Source of the DNA: Ignavibacteriota bacterium
GTDB lineage: Bacteria > Bacteroidota > Ignavibacteria > Ignavibacteriales > Melioribacteraceae
DNA length: 64,000 bases
Reading direction: 5' to 3'
Assembly: GCA_016708125.1 (NCBI GenBank)
Contig: JADJGF010000001.1
Location: 2,750,001-2,814,000 of the forward strand
In this document: piece after piece, positions 28,669-36,354 of the stretch
Layout: the number at the start of each line of letters is the position of its first letter
Numbering within the stretch: position 1 is the stretch's first letter
Translations under genes and position numbers: made by a program
Notes under the pieces: generated by a model
Told to the model about the DNA's origin: nothing
What the model saw: the letters and a program-made list of their open reading frames with translations, nothing else
Databases searched by the model: none

Positions 28669-28691
28669 AAGCCCTTATAAAATAAGGGCTT
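28669..28691 (-). terminator. Perfect 10-bp hairpin with T-run on the minus strand
   Basis: AAGCCCTTAT (28669-28678) pairs perfectly with ATAAGGGCTT (28682-28691) around a 3-nt loop. Read on the minus strand it is followed by ATTTTTTA, so it is a rho-independent terminator for minus-strand transcription, positioned directly after the tRNA-like remnant and 260 bp beyond the integrase stop. Confidence 0.65.
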
Positions 28692-28692
28692 T

Positions 28693-28710
28693 AGTAGCGG
28701 GACTAGAGCT
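28693..28710 (-). other. tRNA 3'-end-like remnant (possible attachment site)
   Basis: Read on the minus strand, CTCTAGTCCCGCTAC resembles the T-loop and 3' acceptor half of a tRNA (consensus GTTCGAGTCCCGCTAC), and is directly followed by the terminator hairpin, as at real tRNA ends. No 5' half is present. Located 240 bp from the integrase gene, it may be an integration scar. Confidence 0.35.
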
Positions 28711-28950
28711 AATTCAATTATTTTATATTTTTTTGACTTATTGGATCAAATTATCATTGAAACAAAAATATCACCAATGTCGTTATTAAGCGATTTTTGA
28801 GTTTCACCATTTTAAAAAATTAGTAGTAATTTTTAACAATTAAATTCTGTTTCATAAAAATTCAAAGTATTTAGTCAACACTATTAATAAAAAATTTACA
28901 TAAATTATTTTCACAACTTTAAGTTTTTAAAACTGATACAGTTATTAATT

Positions 28951-30198
28951 CTAATTCTTTTTAACTAATCTTAGAGAACTTCCCCAAGCTTTATCCATTT
29001 CATTTCTTACTTCAGAATTGTCTATTGCTAAATATCTTTTCATCATCCTATAATCTGAGTGACCGACAACTTTCATAATATAATCTGGTTTCATGCCATT
29101 TTTTAAAGATAATGAAATAAATGTTCTTCTTGCTGTATGTGTTCCTATAAGATTATATTTTGGTAAAATTTCCTCTACAATTTTATTTGCTTTTATTTTT
29201 GATACTTTAACATGAGTTGTAATCTTGGCAACTTTACAAAGTTCTTTAATATACTCATTCATTTTTTGATTACTTATAATTGGTAATGGAGATTCCCAAC
29301 CACGATATTTTTCTAAAATTGAAAGGGCATAATGGTTTAGTGGTACTTCCAAAATTTCTCCAGTCTTAATGGCTCTAAATCTCCAAATCCCGTTTTTAAT
29401 ATCTAAGATAGATATTTTTTCAATATCTGAATATCTCTGCCCTGTAAAACATTGGAAACAAAAAACATCTCTTACTCTAGTTAACCTTTCATTCTCTAGT
29501 TTTATATCATATAAATTCATTAGCTCTTGTTCTGTTAAATAAACTATATCATTTTTATTATATTTAATCTTAAAATTTCTAAAATCAGTATTTTTTGTTA
29601 ACTCTCTTTCAACTGCCCAATTCATAAATACTTTAAGAAAGCTAATAGTTTTATTCGCAGTATTATCAATAAAGTTTTTATTACTAATTAAATACGGATA
29701 AAATTTATCAAAAAATAATAGATTTATTTTTGAGTAAGATATTTTTATGCCCATATCATTCTCAAAATCTTTAAGATGTTTTTTTGTTTGCATATATTTT
29801 TTCATAGTACTTTTAGAAACCTGAGTTGATTTAGCTGAAATGAAATCGTCAAAATCATCAAAAAAGTTTCGTGTTTTATTTGAAAATGCTGTCTTTATTT
29901 CTTGAGCAATATCATCAAAATCTGCATTAAAATTTCTAATTTTTGAGTCTCGAATAATTTCTCTAATTCTATTTTCATACATATTTAAGTAATTATTGAG
30001 TCCGTACAACATTCCTTTCATCATTTTATCTTTTGTTTTTAATTCATTTGCTCTATGCTGATTAACATCCCAAAATTCTGGTTGAATCTTTTCTCCAGTA
30101 TTTAATGGTAATGTCCTATTCTTTTCCCTAATAAAACACCAAATAGTATGTTTCCCAGTTCTATTTTTTTTCTGTTCAAGGTAAAATTTAATATTCAT
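28951..30198 (-). CDS. Tyrosine recombinase/integrase (Bacteroidetes type)
   Basis: A 415-residue site-specific recombinase. Order: N-terminal arm-binding domain (residues 1-~75, KKNRTGKHTIWCFIREKNR), SAM-like core-binding domain (~110-215) and a catalytic domain (~225-405). Active-site residues visible are Arg in CFTGQRYSDIEKI, Lys in the RFRAIKTGE hairpin, the HTARRTF box (His, Arg), His in VVGHSDYRMM and nucleophile Tyr in MKRYLAID. All are intact, so the enzyme may be active. It transcribes leftward, with tRNA/tmRNA-like remnants on both sides, and no other phage or transposon genes accompany it. Confidence 0.93.
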   Translation of the reverse strand: MNIKFYLEQKKNRTGKHTIWCFIREKNRTLPLNTGEKIQPEFWDVNQHRANELKTKDKMMKGMLYGLNNYLNMYENRIREIIRDSKIRNFNADFDDIAQEIKTAFSNKTRNFFDDFDDFISAKSTQVSKSTMKKYMQTKKHLKDFENDMGIKISYSKINLLFFDKFYPYLISNKNFIDNTANKTISFLKVFMNWAVERELTKNTDFRNFKIKYNKNDIVYLTEQELMNLYDIKLENERLTRVRDVFCFQCFTGQRYSDIEKISILDIKNGIWRFRAIKTGEILEVPLNHYALSILEKYRGWESPLPIISNQKMNEYIKELCKVAKITTHVKVSKIKANKIVEEILPKYNLIGTHTARRTFISLSLKNGMKPDYIMKVVGHSDYRMMKRYLAIDNSEVRNEMDKAWGSSLRLVKKN

Positions 30199-30416
30199 CT
30201 TAGTCTTCTTTTTTCAATAAATAAAGATATTGTTTAGACAATTCAATATCAATTATTCTTACAATATTCTTACAAAAATATGCGATAATAAAAGATATTT
30301 ATAAGATTATAAAAGAAATCAAAAAATATAATATTAGGTATAACGTATTATAAAATAATAAGTTAACAAATAAATAAAGAAATGATGAATAGCTAGAAAA
30401 ATAATAAAATATAGTA

Positions 30417-30441
30417 GGTACAACTCCCGCCACCTCCACTA
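30417..30441 (+). other. tmRNA 3'-end-like sequence, candidate attachment site
   Basis: The 25 bases starting GGTACAACTCCCGCC and ending CTCCACTA match the T-arm and acceptor 3' end of tmRNA as I recall it from E. coli ssrA, with three differences. The remaining tmRNA body is absent upstream. The ssrA 3' end is a well-known target of tyrosine recombinases, and this lies 220 bp from the integrase start codon. Confidence 0.5.
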
Positions 30442-30505
30442 AATATAAATAAAAACAATAACTTATAAACTCTCCACACAAATTAAACACAAAAAGTATC
30501 AAAAA

Positions 30506-30530
30506 AAAAGCCGAACAAAGTCCGGCTTTT
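30506..30530 (-). terminator. Terminator of the subtilisin gene
   Basis: AAAAGCCG (30506-30513) pairs with CGGCTTTT (30523-30530). On the minus strand the hairpin is followed by a run of nine or more T residues, 13 bp beyond the stop codon of the leftward gene. This is a textbook rho-independent terminator. Confidence 0.8.
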
Positions 30531-30542
30531 CATTAAATAATA

Positions 30543-32207
30543 TTACTTCATAAGTATCATTTTCTTTGTTGCAACATAATTACCTGCTTCAATATGATAG
30601 AAATAAATTCCACTTGCATAATTTGTTGCATTAAATTGAACCGAGTATTTTCCCGCGTCTTGTTCCTCGTTTACTAATTGAGCAACTTCTCTTCCAAGAA
30701 CATCAAATACACTTAACTTAACTATTGTTTTCTCTGGAATTTGATATTTGATGGTAGTTGATGGATTAAATGGATTTGGATAATTACCTACTAGTTCAGT
30801 ATAATAAAAAATATTTTCATTTTCTAAATTTTCATTACTTTTTAATATTGAAATCCTTCCATTTGTTGTAAAAGCAAATATTGCATTAGATGGTGAACAT
30901 GGAAACCACCCAATATAATCACCAGGGGCAAAACCACCACCATAAGGTGATCCAACACCACCATCCTCATATATTTGATAGCAATATGTTTCTAATATAG
31001 CCGAATTTCCAACTATGCTACCTGGAACCAAATCACACCAAGGCATCGAATAGGTAGGGCTGGATGCCCAACCAGTAGTTCTAGAACCTCTTCCCCAAAT
31101 ATACATATCTGCTGTATAAGCTGGATAAAAAGTTACAGTTTTTCTTACATTATATCTAATATACCAATATATACCATCAGGTAATCCAGTAGCTCCATAA
31201 ATTTGTCCTCGAATAATATTGTCAATGCTATATATTGTGCCACCTGTTGCTGTTGCTTGATTGGTCAAATATGGTGATCCTAATCGTTGTAATGCTTTGT
31301 ATGCATTTACTCTACCTGTCCCATATTCTTGATCCCATCCAGTTGCTCCCTTGTCATCTGTTGAAATTCGAATAAGTTTTTCTATATCATCATTATCTAA
31401 ATATGATTTATAACCTTTTATTAGAGATGCAATTCCAGCAACAACTGGAGTAGCCATGGAAGTTCCAGCCATATTTTCATAACTGTTACTACCAAAGGTT
31501 GACCAAATATCATGCCCATTTCTATAAGTCCAGCTATTAATTCCACCTGGTGCAACAACATCAATATGATTACCGGTTTGTGAATATGGGGATCTTTCGT
31601 CTTCATCTGTGGTTGCTCCTACAGCAGTAATTCCTTGCCCATATGCAGCTGGATACATAGTTGAATTACCTGATTCATAAGAATTACCCATTGCAACGGT
31701 TGCAACTCTATTCATTTTATAAGCATGTGCAAAAGCAAGTCTTATGGTTGTATTAAAAGTTGTTCCCCCCCAACTATGATTTTGTATTTGGATGCCAGCA
31801 TTAGCTGCAGCAATAATTTTATCTGACGCATTCTGGTCCCCTAAGTAGGAACCGTATCCATCGAAAATCTGCCTAGATTCGATTTTTGCATTCCAATCTA
31901 CTCCACGACCGCCATATGAATTATCTGCTTTAGCAGTTGCAATTCCAGCAACATGTGTTCCATGGGATTGATATGGCTCGCTACCAGCACTTGATCTATT
32001 ATCACCTGAAGCTTTACCACTCAGATCTTCATGGTTCAAAGAAACACCTGTATCAAATATTCCTATTTTAACTGAAGAACTGCCTTTGAATATTTGCCAA
32101 GCTTCAGGGGCATCAATGTCAGCATCAATGTTTCCAGAAGACTGACCAGTATTATTTAAATGCCACTGTTGACTATATGTTGGATCGCTCATAAGTTTCG
32201 CATCCAT
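30543..32207 (-). CDS. Subtilisin-family serine protease with type IX sorting domain (3' part of a split gene)
   Basis: A 554-residue S8 peptidase module. The catalytic triad is intact: Asp52 in GIFDTGVS, His82 in SHGTHVAG and Ser250 in AGTSMATP, with an oxyanion Asn in AMGNS. A ~150-residue beta-rich domain follows and the last ~80 residues are a type A type IX sorting domain (NYPNPFNPSTTIKYQIP, YDVLGREVAQL-like, ending KKMILMK). The ORF lacks a signal peptide and prodomain; these lie in the overlapping upstream frame (32189-32635). The N-terminal SDPTYSQQWHLNNTGQ is the usual junction between prodomain and catalytic domain, so the start at ATG 32207 is probably not the native one. A frameshift or sequence error is likely. 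Confidence 0.9.
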   Translation of the reverse strand: MDAKLMSDPTYSQQWHLNNTGQSSGNIDADIDAPEAWQIFKGSSSVKIGIFDTGVSLNHEDLSGKASGDNRSSAGSEPYQSHGTHVAGIATAKADNSYGGRGVDWNAKIESRQIFDGYGSYLGDQNASDKIIAAANAGIQIQNHSWGGTTFNTTIRLAFAHAYKMNRVATVAMGNSYESGNSTMYPAAYGQGITAVGATTDEDERSPYSQTGNHIDVVAPGGINSWTYRNGHDIWSTFGSNSYENMAGTSMATPVVAGIASLIKGYKSYLDNDDIEKLIRISTDDKGATGWDQEYGTGRVNAYKALQRLGSPYLTNQATATGGTIYSIDNIIRGQIYGATGLPDGIYWYIRYNVRKTVTFYPAYTADMYIWGRGSRTTGWASSPTYSMPWCDLVPGSIVGNSAILETYCYQIYEDGGVGSPYGGGFAPGDYIGWFPCSPSNAIFAFTTNGRISILKSNENLENENIFYYTELVGNYPNPFNPSTTIKYQIPEKTIVKLSVFDVLGREVAQLVNEEQDAGKYSVQFNATNYASGIYFYHIEAGNYVATKKMILMK

Positions 32208-32635
32208 CTGTTTTCTATAAATAAGACACTTCGTTCTTTTGATAAGACTTCTATAACTTCTTGAATATCATTTTTCTTTTTTAATTTTAAAATAAAAATT
32301 CTTGACATATTTGGTAGTTTAACTTTTTCACCATCATCGTTTATAACGCTTGTATCTGCTTCGCTGAAATTAGGAAATGCTTTTTTAATCAGTTTCAATT
32401 CAACCTTTTTTAAAGCTTTATCTAGTGATTTTGATGTAATTTTTATTTTTTTTAGGTCCAGTATTTCTGTTTCATTTTTAGGGAAATCTAAGGAATCAGG
32501 CAAAATATAGATTAAAAGCTCATCATCTATTTCATTGATCTGAGCATTTACAGTCATAAAATATGGGTTTATTACAAACTGAATAAAAAGTGATATACCA
32601 ATCACTTTGTGAATAATTTTGAATTGCATTTTCAA
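32189..32635 (-). CDS. Signal peptide and prodomain of the split subtilisin
   Basis: A 148-residue frame: signal peptide (~1-31, ending TVNAQ) and an inhibitor-like prodomain (KALKKVELKLIKKAFPNF, then RIFILKLKKKNDIQEVIEVL and SVLFIEN). Such prodomains end with a strand like VLFIEN just before the catalytic domain. Here the frame runs seven residues further to a stop while the catalytic domain continues in the -1 frame, with 19 bases of overlap. The natural reading is one gene of about 700 codons interrupted by a frameshift near 32210-32225. No classic slippery heptamer is seen there. Confidence 0.8.
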   Translation of the reverse strand: MKMQFKIIHKVIGISLFIQFVINPYFMTVNAQINEIDDELLIYILPDSLDFPKNETEILDLKKIKITSKSLDKALKKVELKLIKKAFPNFSEADTSVINDDGEKVKLPNMSRIFILKLKKKNDIQEVIEVLSKERSVLFIENRWMRNL

Positions 32636-32743
32636 CTCCTTTAATTTGTAGAAAAATATTTTTTTAACTACGTTAAAGGAACAATAAATTTCTTAGTATG
32701 TTATTTATATATCATACTGTGCAAAGATCATTTATTGTTCTTT

Positions 32744-32775
32744 AACCGTCATTGTGCGCCAACATAATGACGGTT
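32744..32775 (+). terminator. Perfect 10-bp hairpin with T-tract on the plus strand
   Basis: AACCGTCATT (32744-32753) pairs perfectly with AATGACGGTT (32766-32775), loop 12 nt, followed on the + strand by TTATTTCTTTTTTT. Both flanking genes run leftward, so the T-tract faces the wrong way for the gene ending at 32814. It may still end that transcript weakly, or stop rightward transcription. Confidence 0.5.
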
Positions 32776-32813
32776 TTATTTCTTTTTTTAATAATACCTC
32801 CTATTTTTTAATT

Positions 32814-33746
32814 TTAAAATGTTAATTGCTTTTTATTACTACCATCACTATGCATAATCCAAAGTTTCCCATTACTTAATCTAGAATCAGTATAAACAAT
32901 CAAATTACTATTTGGAGACCAATCACAATAATAGCCCTGAGTTGTTGTAAGTTGTTTAATATTTTTACCGTCATAATCCATTACAGAAATTTGGAATTTA
33001 TTGTTTGTAGATTGGGATGAAAAGGCAATTTTTGAACCATCGCTAGAATATTTTGGGTATCGATCGGTTGCTGAGTTAAAAGTCAGCCTTGTTATATTTG
33101 AACCATCGCTATTCATTTCAAATATTTCCGATGATTCAACGCCAATGAGAAATCTAATATGTAAAATTTTGTTTGAATAAGAATTATTGGGTTGTCTTGC
33201 CTCACCTTCCAAGGGTGTATAAACTATACGAGTGTGAATCGTTCCGTCAATTGTCATTTTCCAAATGAAGTTCATACCATTTGGACTATCCCTATTTGAA
33301 TCATAAAAAATCCAGTTATTGTCGCTGGACCAACTTGGGAAATAATTTGATCCTTCTGATGTTAATTGAATTAAGCTATCACCATTAGTTTTTATTTTAA
33401 ATATGTTCGCATAATTTTCAAAAACCAACCAATCTCCATTTGGGGACCAATCTGGTGTTCCAGCTCCAGCACTAGCAAAAAATAGTCTATTATTCGCTCC
33501 GCTTGATTCAATCAAATAAATACCAGTTTTTCCTTTATTTGTATCACTGTGAACATAGGCTATCGTCATACCATCTGGAGACCAAGCAGGATGAAAATCT
33601 ATTAAAATAAAATCAAACGGACAATATATACAAGGATCATCATCATCTATTTCGGTAGGTTTTTTTGAACAATTATAAAATAAAATGCTTACGACAACCA
33701 TTATTATTGTAAAGTAGTTTACAGAATGAATTATAGGACTCCTCAT
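32814..33746 (-). CDS. TolB-like beta-propeller lipoprotein (PD40 repeats)
   Basis: A 310-residue lipoprotein: signal peptide with lipobox ILFYNC (Cys26), then a six-bladed propeller built from PD40-type repeats (HPAWSPDGMTIAYV, TPDWSPNGDWLVFE, FPSWSSDNNWIFYDS, YPKYSSDGSKIAFSS, YCDWSPNSNLIVYT). Propellers of this kind support protein-protein or ligand binding in the periplasm, as in TolB. No Tol/Pal genes are nearby, so it is not the Tol system protein. It lies upstream of, and codirectional with, the split subtilisin, separated by the hairpin. Confidence 0.82.
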   Translation of the reverse strand: MRSPIIHSVNYFTIIMVVVSILFYNCSKKPTEIDDDDPCIYCPFDFILIDFHPAWSPDGMTIAYVHSDTNKGKTGIYLIESSGANNRLFFASAGAGTPDWSPNGDWLVFENYANIFKIKTNGDSLIQLTSEGSNYFPSWSSDNNWIFYDSNRDSPNGMNFIWKMTIDGTIHTRIVYTPLEGEARQPNNSYSNKILHIRFLIGVESSEIFEMNSDGSNITRLTFNSATDRYPKYSSDGSKIAFSSQSTNNKFQISVMDYDGKNIKQLTTTQGYYCDWSPNSNLIVYTDSRLSNGKLWIMHSDGSNKKQLTF

Positions 33747-34303
33747 GCAAACCTCTAACTTATAATTAATTTCGCTTTGTGCAAAAACCAGTCATTTAAA
33801 ATTACTATACAACTAAAAATACAATAACAAATGTAAAATGATTTAATAATAAAAATTTAAATTTCTTTTTGAAAGATAAGAAATTTTTATTTTTTTGTAA
33901 ATACGTATAAATACTTACAAATAAAAAGTTAAATAGTGTATATTCTAAAAATCCTAACATTTTTAGTATGTTGTCAATTCAAAAATAAAATACATTTAAG
34001 ACGTTCTTTCTCCTAAACAATATTGATTTTACAATTACTTACAGAATTGTAGTACAAATTCATCACAAATTATTTCATTTTACTTGCTAACTAAGAAATT
34101 TACACTTCGACTTATCGACATAATGAGATCCTAGAATTGATGAGGTATACCCTGATATTGCTTTCAGAAACCTCAAAATTGAGTTAGATTATCATGAAAT
34201 GGTTCTTAATGGAAATTCACCGTACTTAGCTGCTTAAATAAATTATTTAAAAACTTTCTTTTATATACAATTATTTTATTTGAAATTTATTTATTTTTAA
34301 GTT
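33747..34303. other. Intergenic region with a gene remnant
   Basis: Between a leftward lipoprotein gene and the rightward pectin island. At 34127-34237 there is a 36-residue frame ending in a stop (includes DIAFRNLKIELDYHEMVLNG) with no plausible start and normal residue composition; it looks like the 3' end of a lost gene. The rest is very AT-rich. This marks the border of the pectin island. Confidence 0.4.
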
Positions 34304-34335
34304 AGCTTTTAAGTAATCAATAAAGTAATCGGTTA
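34304..34335. promoter_or_regulatory. LacI-type operator array A (before cupin/pectate lyase genes)
   Basis: Consecutive 12-bp units: AGTAATCAATAA (34312-34323) and AGTAATCGGTTA (34324-34335), preceded by a weaker partial unit from 34304. The best core is TAATCGGTTA (34326-34335), a match to the palindrome TAANCGNTTA; a degenerate copy, TTAGCTTTTA (8/10), lies 24 bp upstream. It ends 9 bp before the ATG of the cupin gene, so binding there would block initiation. The same pattern recurs at 37892 and 43965. Confidence 0.7.
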
Positions 34336-34344
34336 AGTATAAAC

Positions 34345-34782
34345 ATGAAAAAAATATTATTTTCAATCTTAATTTTATTTGTAACAACCAACTTAATTTG
34401 TCAAAACATAGAACCAATTTCTTTAGATACAACAAAATTTACGCTTGAAAATTGTGTGAATCAGTTTAACATTGAAGATACTGTTGGGACAAAAGTTGGA
34501 TATCAATATTGGTTTGTCGATAAAAATTTTATTGATGGAAGAACTTTAAAACTAAGTGTAGTTAAACCATTTTCTGCAACCCACGCTCCGCATTCACATC
34601 TTGAAGATGAATTCTTTTTTGTTTTGGAGGGAACCGCAGAATTTTTCTTAAATGGAAAAACAGCAATTGGAAAACCGTATTCAAGTTTTTATTGTCCGTC
34701 TAATTCGTTGCACGGAATTAAAAATATCGGCGATTCAGAATTAAAATATCTTGTGATTAAAAAATATATTTTAGAAAAATAA
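34345..34782 (+). CDS. Secreted cupin-domain protein
   Basis: A 145-residue protein with a signal peptide (residues 1-19, ending LICQ) and a single cupin barrel. Metal-site residues are visible in HAPHSHLEDEFFFVLEG (His, His, Glu) and the second motif SLHGIKNIGDSELKYLV (His). It is the first gene of the pectin island, 1 bp before the pectate lyase frame and just after operator array A. It could act on unsaturated uronates as KdgF cupins do, or bind a product; KdgF itself is usually not secreted, so this remains a guess. Confidence 0.8.
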   Translation: MKKILFSILILFVTTNLICQNIEPISLDTTKFTLENCVNQFNIEDTVGTKVGYQYWFVDKNFIDGRTLKLSVVKPFSATHAPHSHLEDEFFFVLEGTAEFFLNGKTAIGKPYSSFYCPSNSLHGIKNIGDSELKYLVIKKYILEK

Positions 34783-34801
34783 TTTGATTCAACTTAATAT
34801 T

Positions 34802-35947
34802 ATGAATTTTAAAATCACAATTTTCAATTTACTCAGCATTTTGTTTTTATTTTATTTTCAATTGAGTTATGCCCAATTAGATACTAATCGATTTCATGAT
34901 AGTGCACATCATTGGTATGATATTAATGATGATGAAAAAATAATTGAACCGCTTCTCGATAAGCCAAAATATAATTCAAGTGAATTTGTAAAAATTGCAG
35001 ATAATATTTTATTATTTCAAAAAAGTAACGGCGGCTGGGCAAAAAATTATGATATGCAGGCAATTCTAAATTCCGATCAAAAATCAAAAATAATTTCCGA
35101 AAAAAATAAACTTAACACAACTTTTGATAATGGAGCAACTCATTCACAATTAAGTTATTTGGCAGAAGTTTATACAATAACAAAAGATGAAAAATATATA
35201 AATTCGTTTTTGAAAGGATTGGATTTTGTATTAACCGCACAATATAATAATGGAGGTTTTCCTCAATTTTTTCCGGATACAAGCGGATATCGGAAATATA
35301 TTACATTTAACGATGGCGCAATGCTCGGCGTAATGAAATTGTTATTCAATATTACAAATCAAGATTCAAATTATTTATTTATTCCGAATGAATATTTTGA
35401 AAAAGTAAATTCGGCATTTGAAAATGGTGTTCAATGTATTTTAAATTGTCAAATAACAGAAAATAATTTACAAACTGTTTGGTGTCAGCAGCATGATAAT
35501 AAAAATCTAAAACCTCAAAATGCAAGAACATTTGAACCCGCTGCAATTTGTAATATGGAAAGTGCTGAAATTGTTTTATTCTTAATGAAGATAAAAAATC
35601 CAAATGAAAAAATAAAAACTGCAATTATGAATGCTGTGTCTTGGTTTGAAAAATCTGCAATAAATGGAATCAGAGTTGAAACATTTAAAAGTACAAATGC
35701 AGAATTTATTTATCATAAAACAGAGTTTGATAGAAAAATTGTTGAAGATAAAAATGCACCAAGAATTTGGACACGATTTTATGATTTGAAAACTCACCAA
35801 CCAATTTTTTGCAGACGTGATGGAAAAATTGTGCAAAGTTTGGAAGAAGTCGAGCGCGAGCGTAGAACCGGTTACGCATGGTACACATACGAACCGGAAG
35901 AAGTTTTACAACTTTATCAAAATTGGATGAAAAAAAATTATGAGTAA
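34802..35947 (+). CDS. pelA: Pectate lyase, polysaccharide lyase family 10
   Basis: A 381-residue secreted enzyme that cleaves polygalacturonate by beta-elimination, giving 4,5-unsaturated oligogalacturonides. ATG 34802 is preferred over the upstream TTG (34784) because it opens the signal peptide (residues 1-24, ending LSYAQ). PL10 motifs are present in order: NGGWAKNYDM, DNGATHSQLSYLAEVY, NGGFPQFFPDTSGYRKYITF, NDGAM, PRIWTRFYD and RRTGYAWYTYEPEE. The latter two contain the arginine expected to act as catalytic base in this family. Transcribed with the cupin gene from array A. Confidence 0.92.
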   Translation: MNFKITIFNLLSILFLFYFQLSYAQLDTNRFHDSAHHWYDINDDEKIIEPLLDKPKYNSSEFVKIADNILLFQKSNGGWAKNYDMQAILNSDQKSKIISEKNKLNTTFDNGATHSQLSYLAEVYTITKDEKYINSFLKGLDFVLTAQYNNGGFPQFFPDTSGYRKYITFNDGAMLGVMKLLFNITNQDSNYLFIPNEYFEKVNSAFENGVQCILNCQITENNLQTVWCQQHDNKNLKPQNARTFEPAAICNMESAEIVLFLMKIKNPNEKIKTAIMNAVSWFEKSAINGIRVETFKSTNAEFIYHKTEFDRKIVEDKNAPRIWTRFYDLKTHQPIFCRRDGKIVQSLEEVERERRTGYAWYTYEPEEVLQLYQNWMKKNYE

Positions 35948-35950
35948 AAT

Positions 35951-36346
35951 TTATAATTCAATATTCATCATCGGCACACCTCTTTCACAAATTTGAAGCG
36001 GCATTCCAAAAGGATCTCTCAACATTACTAAATGTGAACCATCATTAAGAATTAAATCTTCTTCAAATACAGCACCGGCATGAATAAGATTATTCTTTAC
36101 TTCATCAGCATTTTTCACCATGAATGCTAAATGAAATTCAAGTGAATGTTTGGATTTAAGATTAATAATTTTAGCTTTGGAATTATTGTAAACTTCAATA
36201 ACTACTCTTCCGGTTTTATCTGCAAGAAAATGTGTAAATGGAGCTTCATCAATTTTTCTTACAATTTTCATTTCTAAATTTTCTGAATACCATTCGGCTA
36301 TTTCAATTGGATTATTTACATTTAAAGCAAAATGTTCAAATATCAT
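35951..36346 (-). CDS. VOC (glyoxalase/bleomycin resistance) family protein
   Basis: A 131-residue cytoplasmic protein with the paired beta-alpha-beta-beta-beta fold of the vicinal oxygen chelate superfamily: FEHFALNVNNPIEIAEWYSENL at the start (split over two strands), EFHLAFMVKNADEV and the closing LRDPFGMPLQICER. Metal-site candidates are His5, a Glu in VVIEVY, His in EFHLAF and Glu in QICER. The substrate is unknown. It lies 8 bp downstream of the leftward pectinesterase gene and is probably cotranscribed, suggesting a sugar or lactone-related role, as VOC proteins in uronate clusters often have. Confidence 0.82.
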   Translation of the reverse strand: MIFEHFALNVNNPIEIAEWYSENLEMKIVRKIDEAPFTHFLADKTGRVVIEVYNNSKAKIINLKSKHSLEFHLAFMVKNADEVKNNLIHAGAVFEEDLILNDGSHLVMLRDPFGMPLQICERGVPMMNIEL

Positions 36347-36354
36347 AAAATTTC

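Larger units (their letters stand above)
28114..28950. other. Non-coding left flank of the integrase gene
   Basis: About 840 bp, very AT-rich and without a credible gene. It holds the hairpin at 28669-28691 and the tRNA-like 3' remnant next to it, listed separately. The stretch 28740-28950 shows nothing recognisable. Confidence 0.5.
30199..30542. other. Integrase upstream region
   Basis: Very AT-rich, no gene supported. It contains the tmRNA-like 3' end (30417-30441) and the terminator of the leftward subtilisin gene (30506-30530). Short direct repeats of ATTCTTACAA occur at about 30253-30275, close to the integrase start, and could be arm-type binding sites or promoter elements. Confidence 0.4.

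Noticed and set aside
30299..30502. 67-residue leftward ORF upstream of the integrase
   Set aside because: Extremely Phe/Tyr/Leu-rich translation of AT-rich DNA that overlaps the tmRNA-like remnant; residue use is not that of a real protein.
32207..32230. Programmed -1 frameshift joining the two subtilisin frames
   Set aside because: No X-XXY-YYZ slippery heptamer or strong downstream structure is visible; a mutation or sequence error is simpler.
34345..34782. Calling the secreted cupin KdgF
   Set aside because: Cupin motifs are generic and the protein has a signal peptide, unlike usual KdgF; left as an unnamed cupin.
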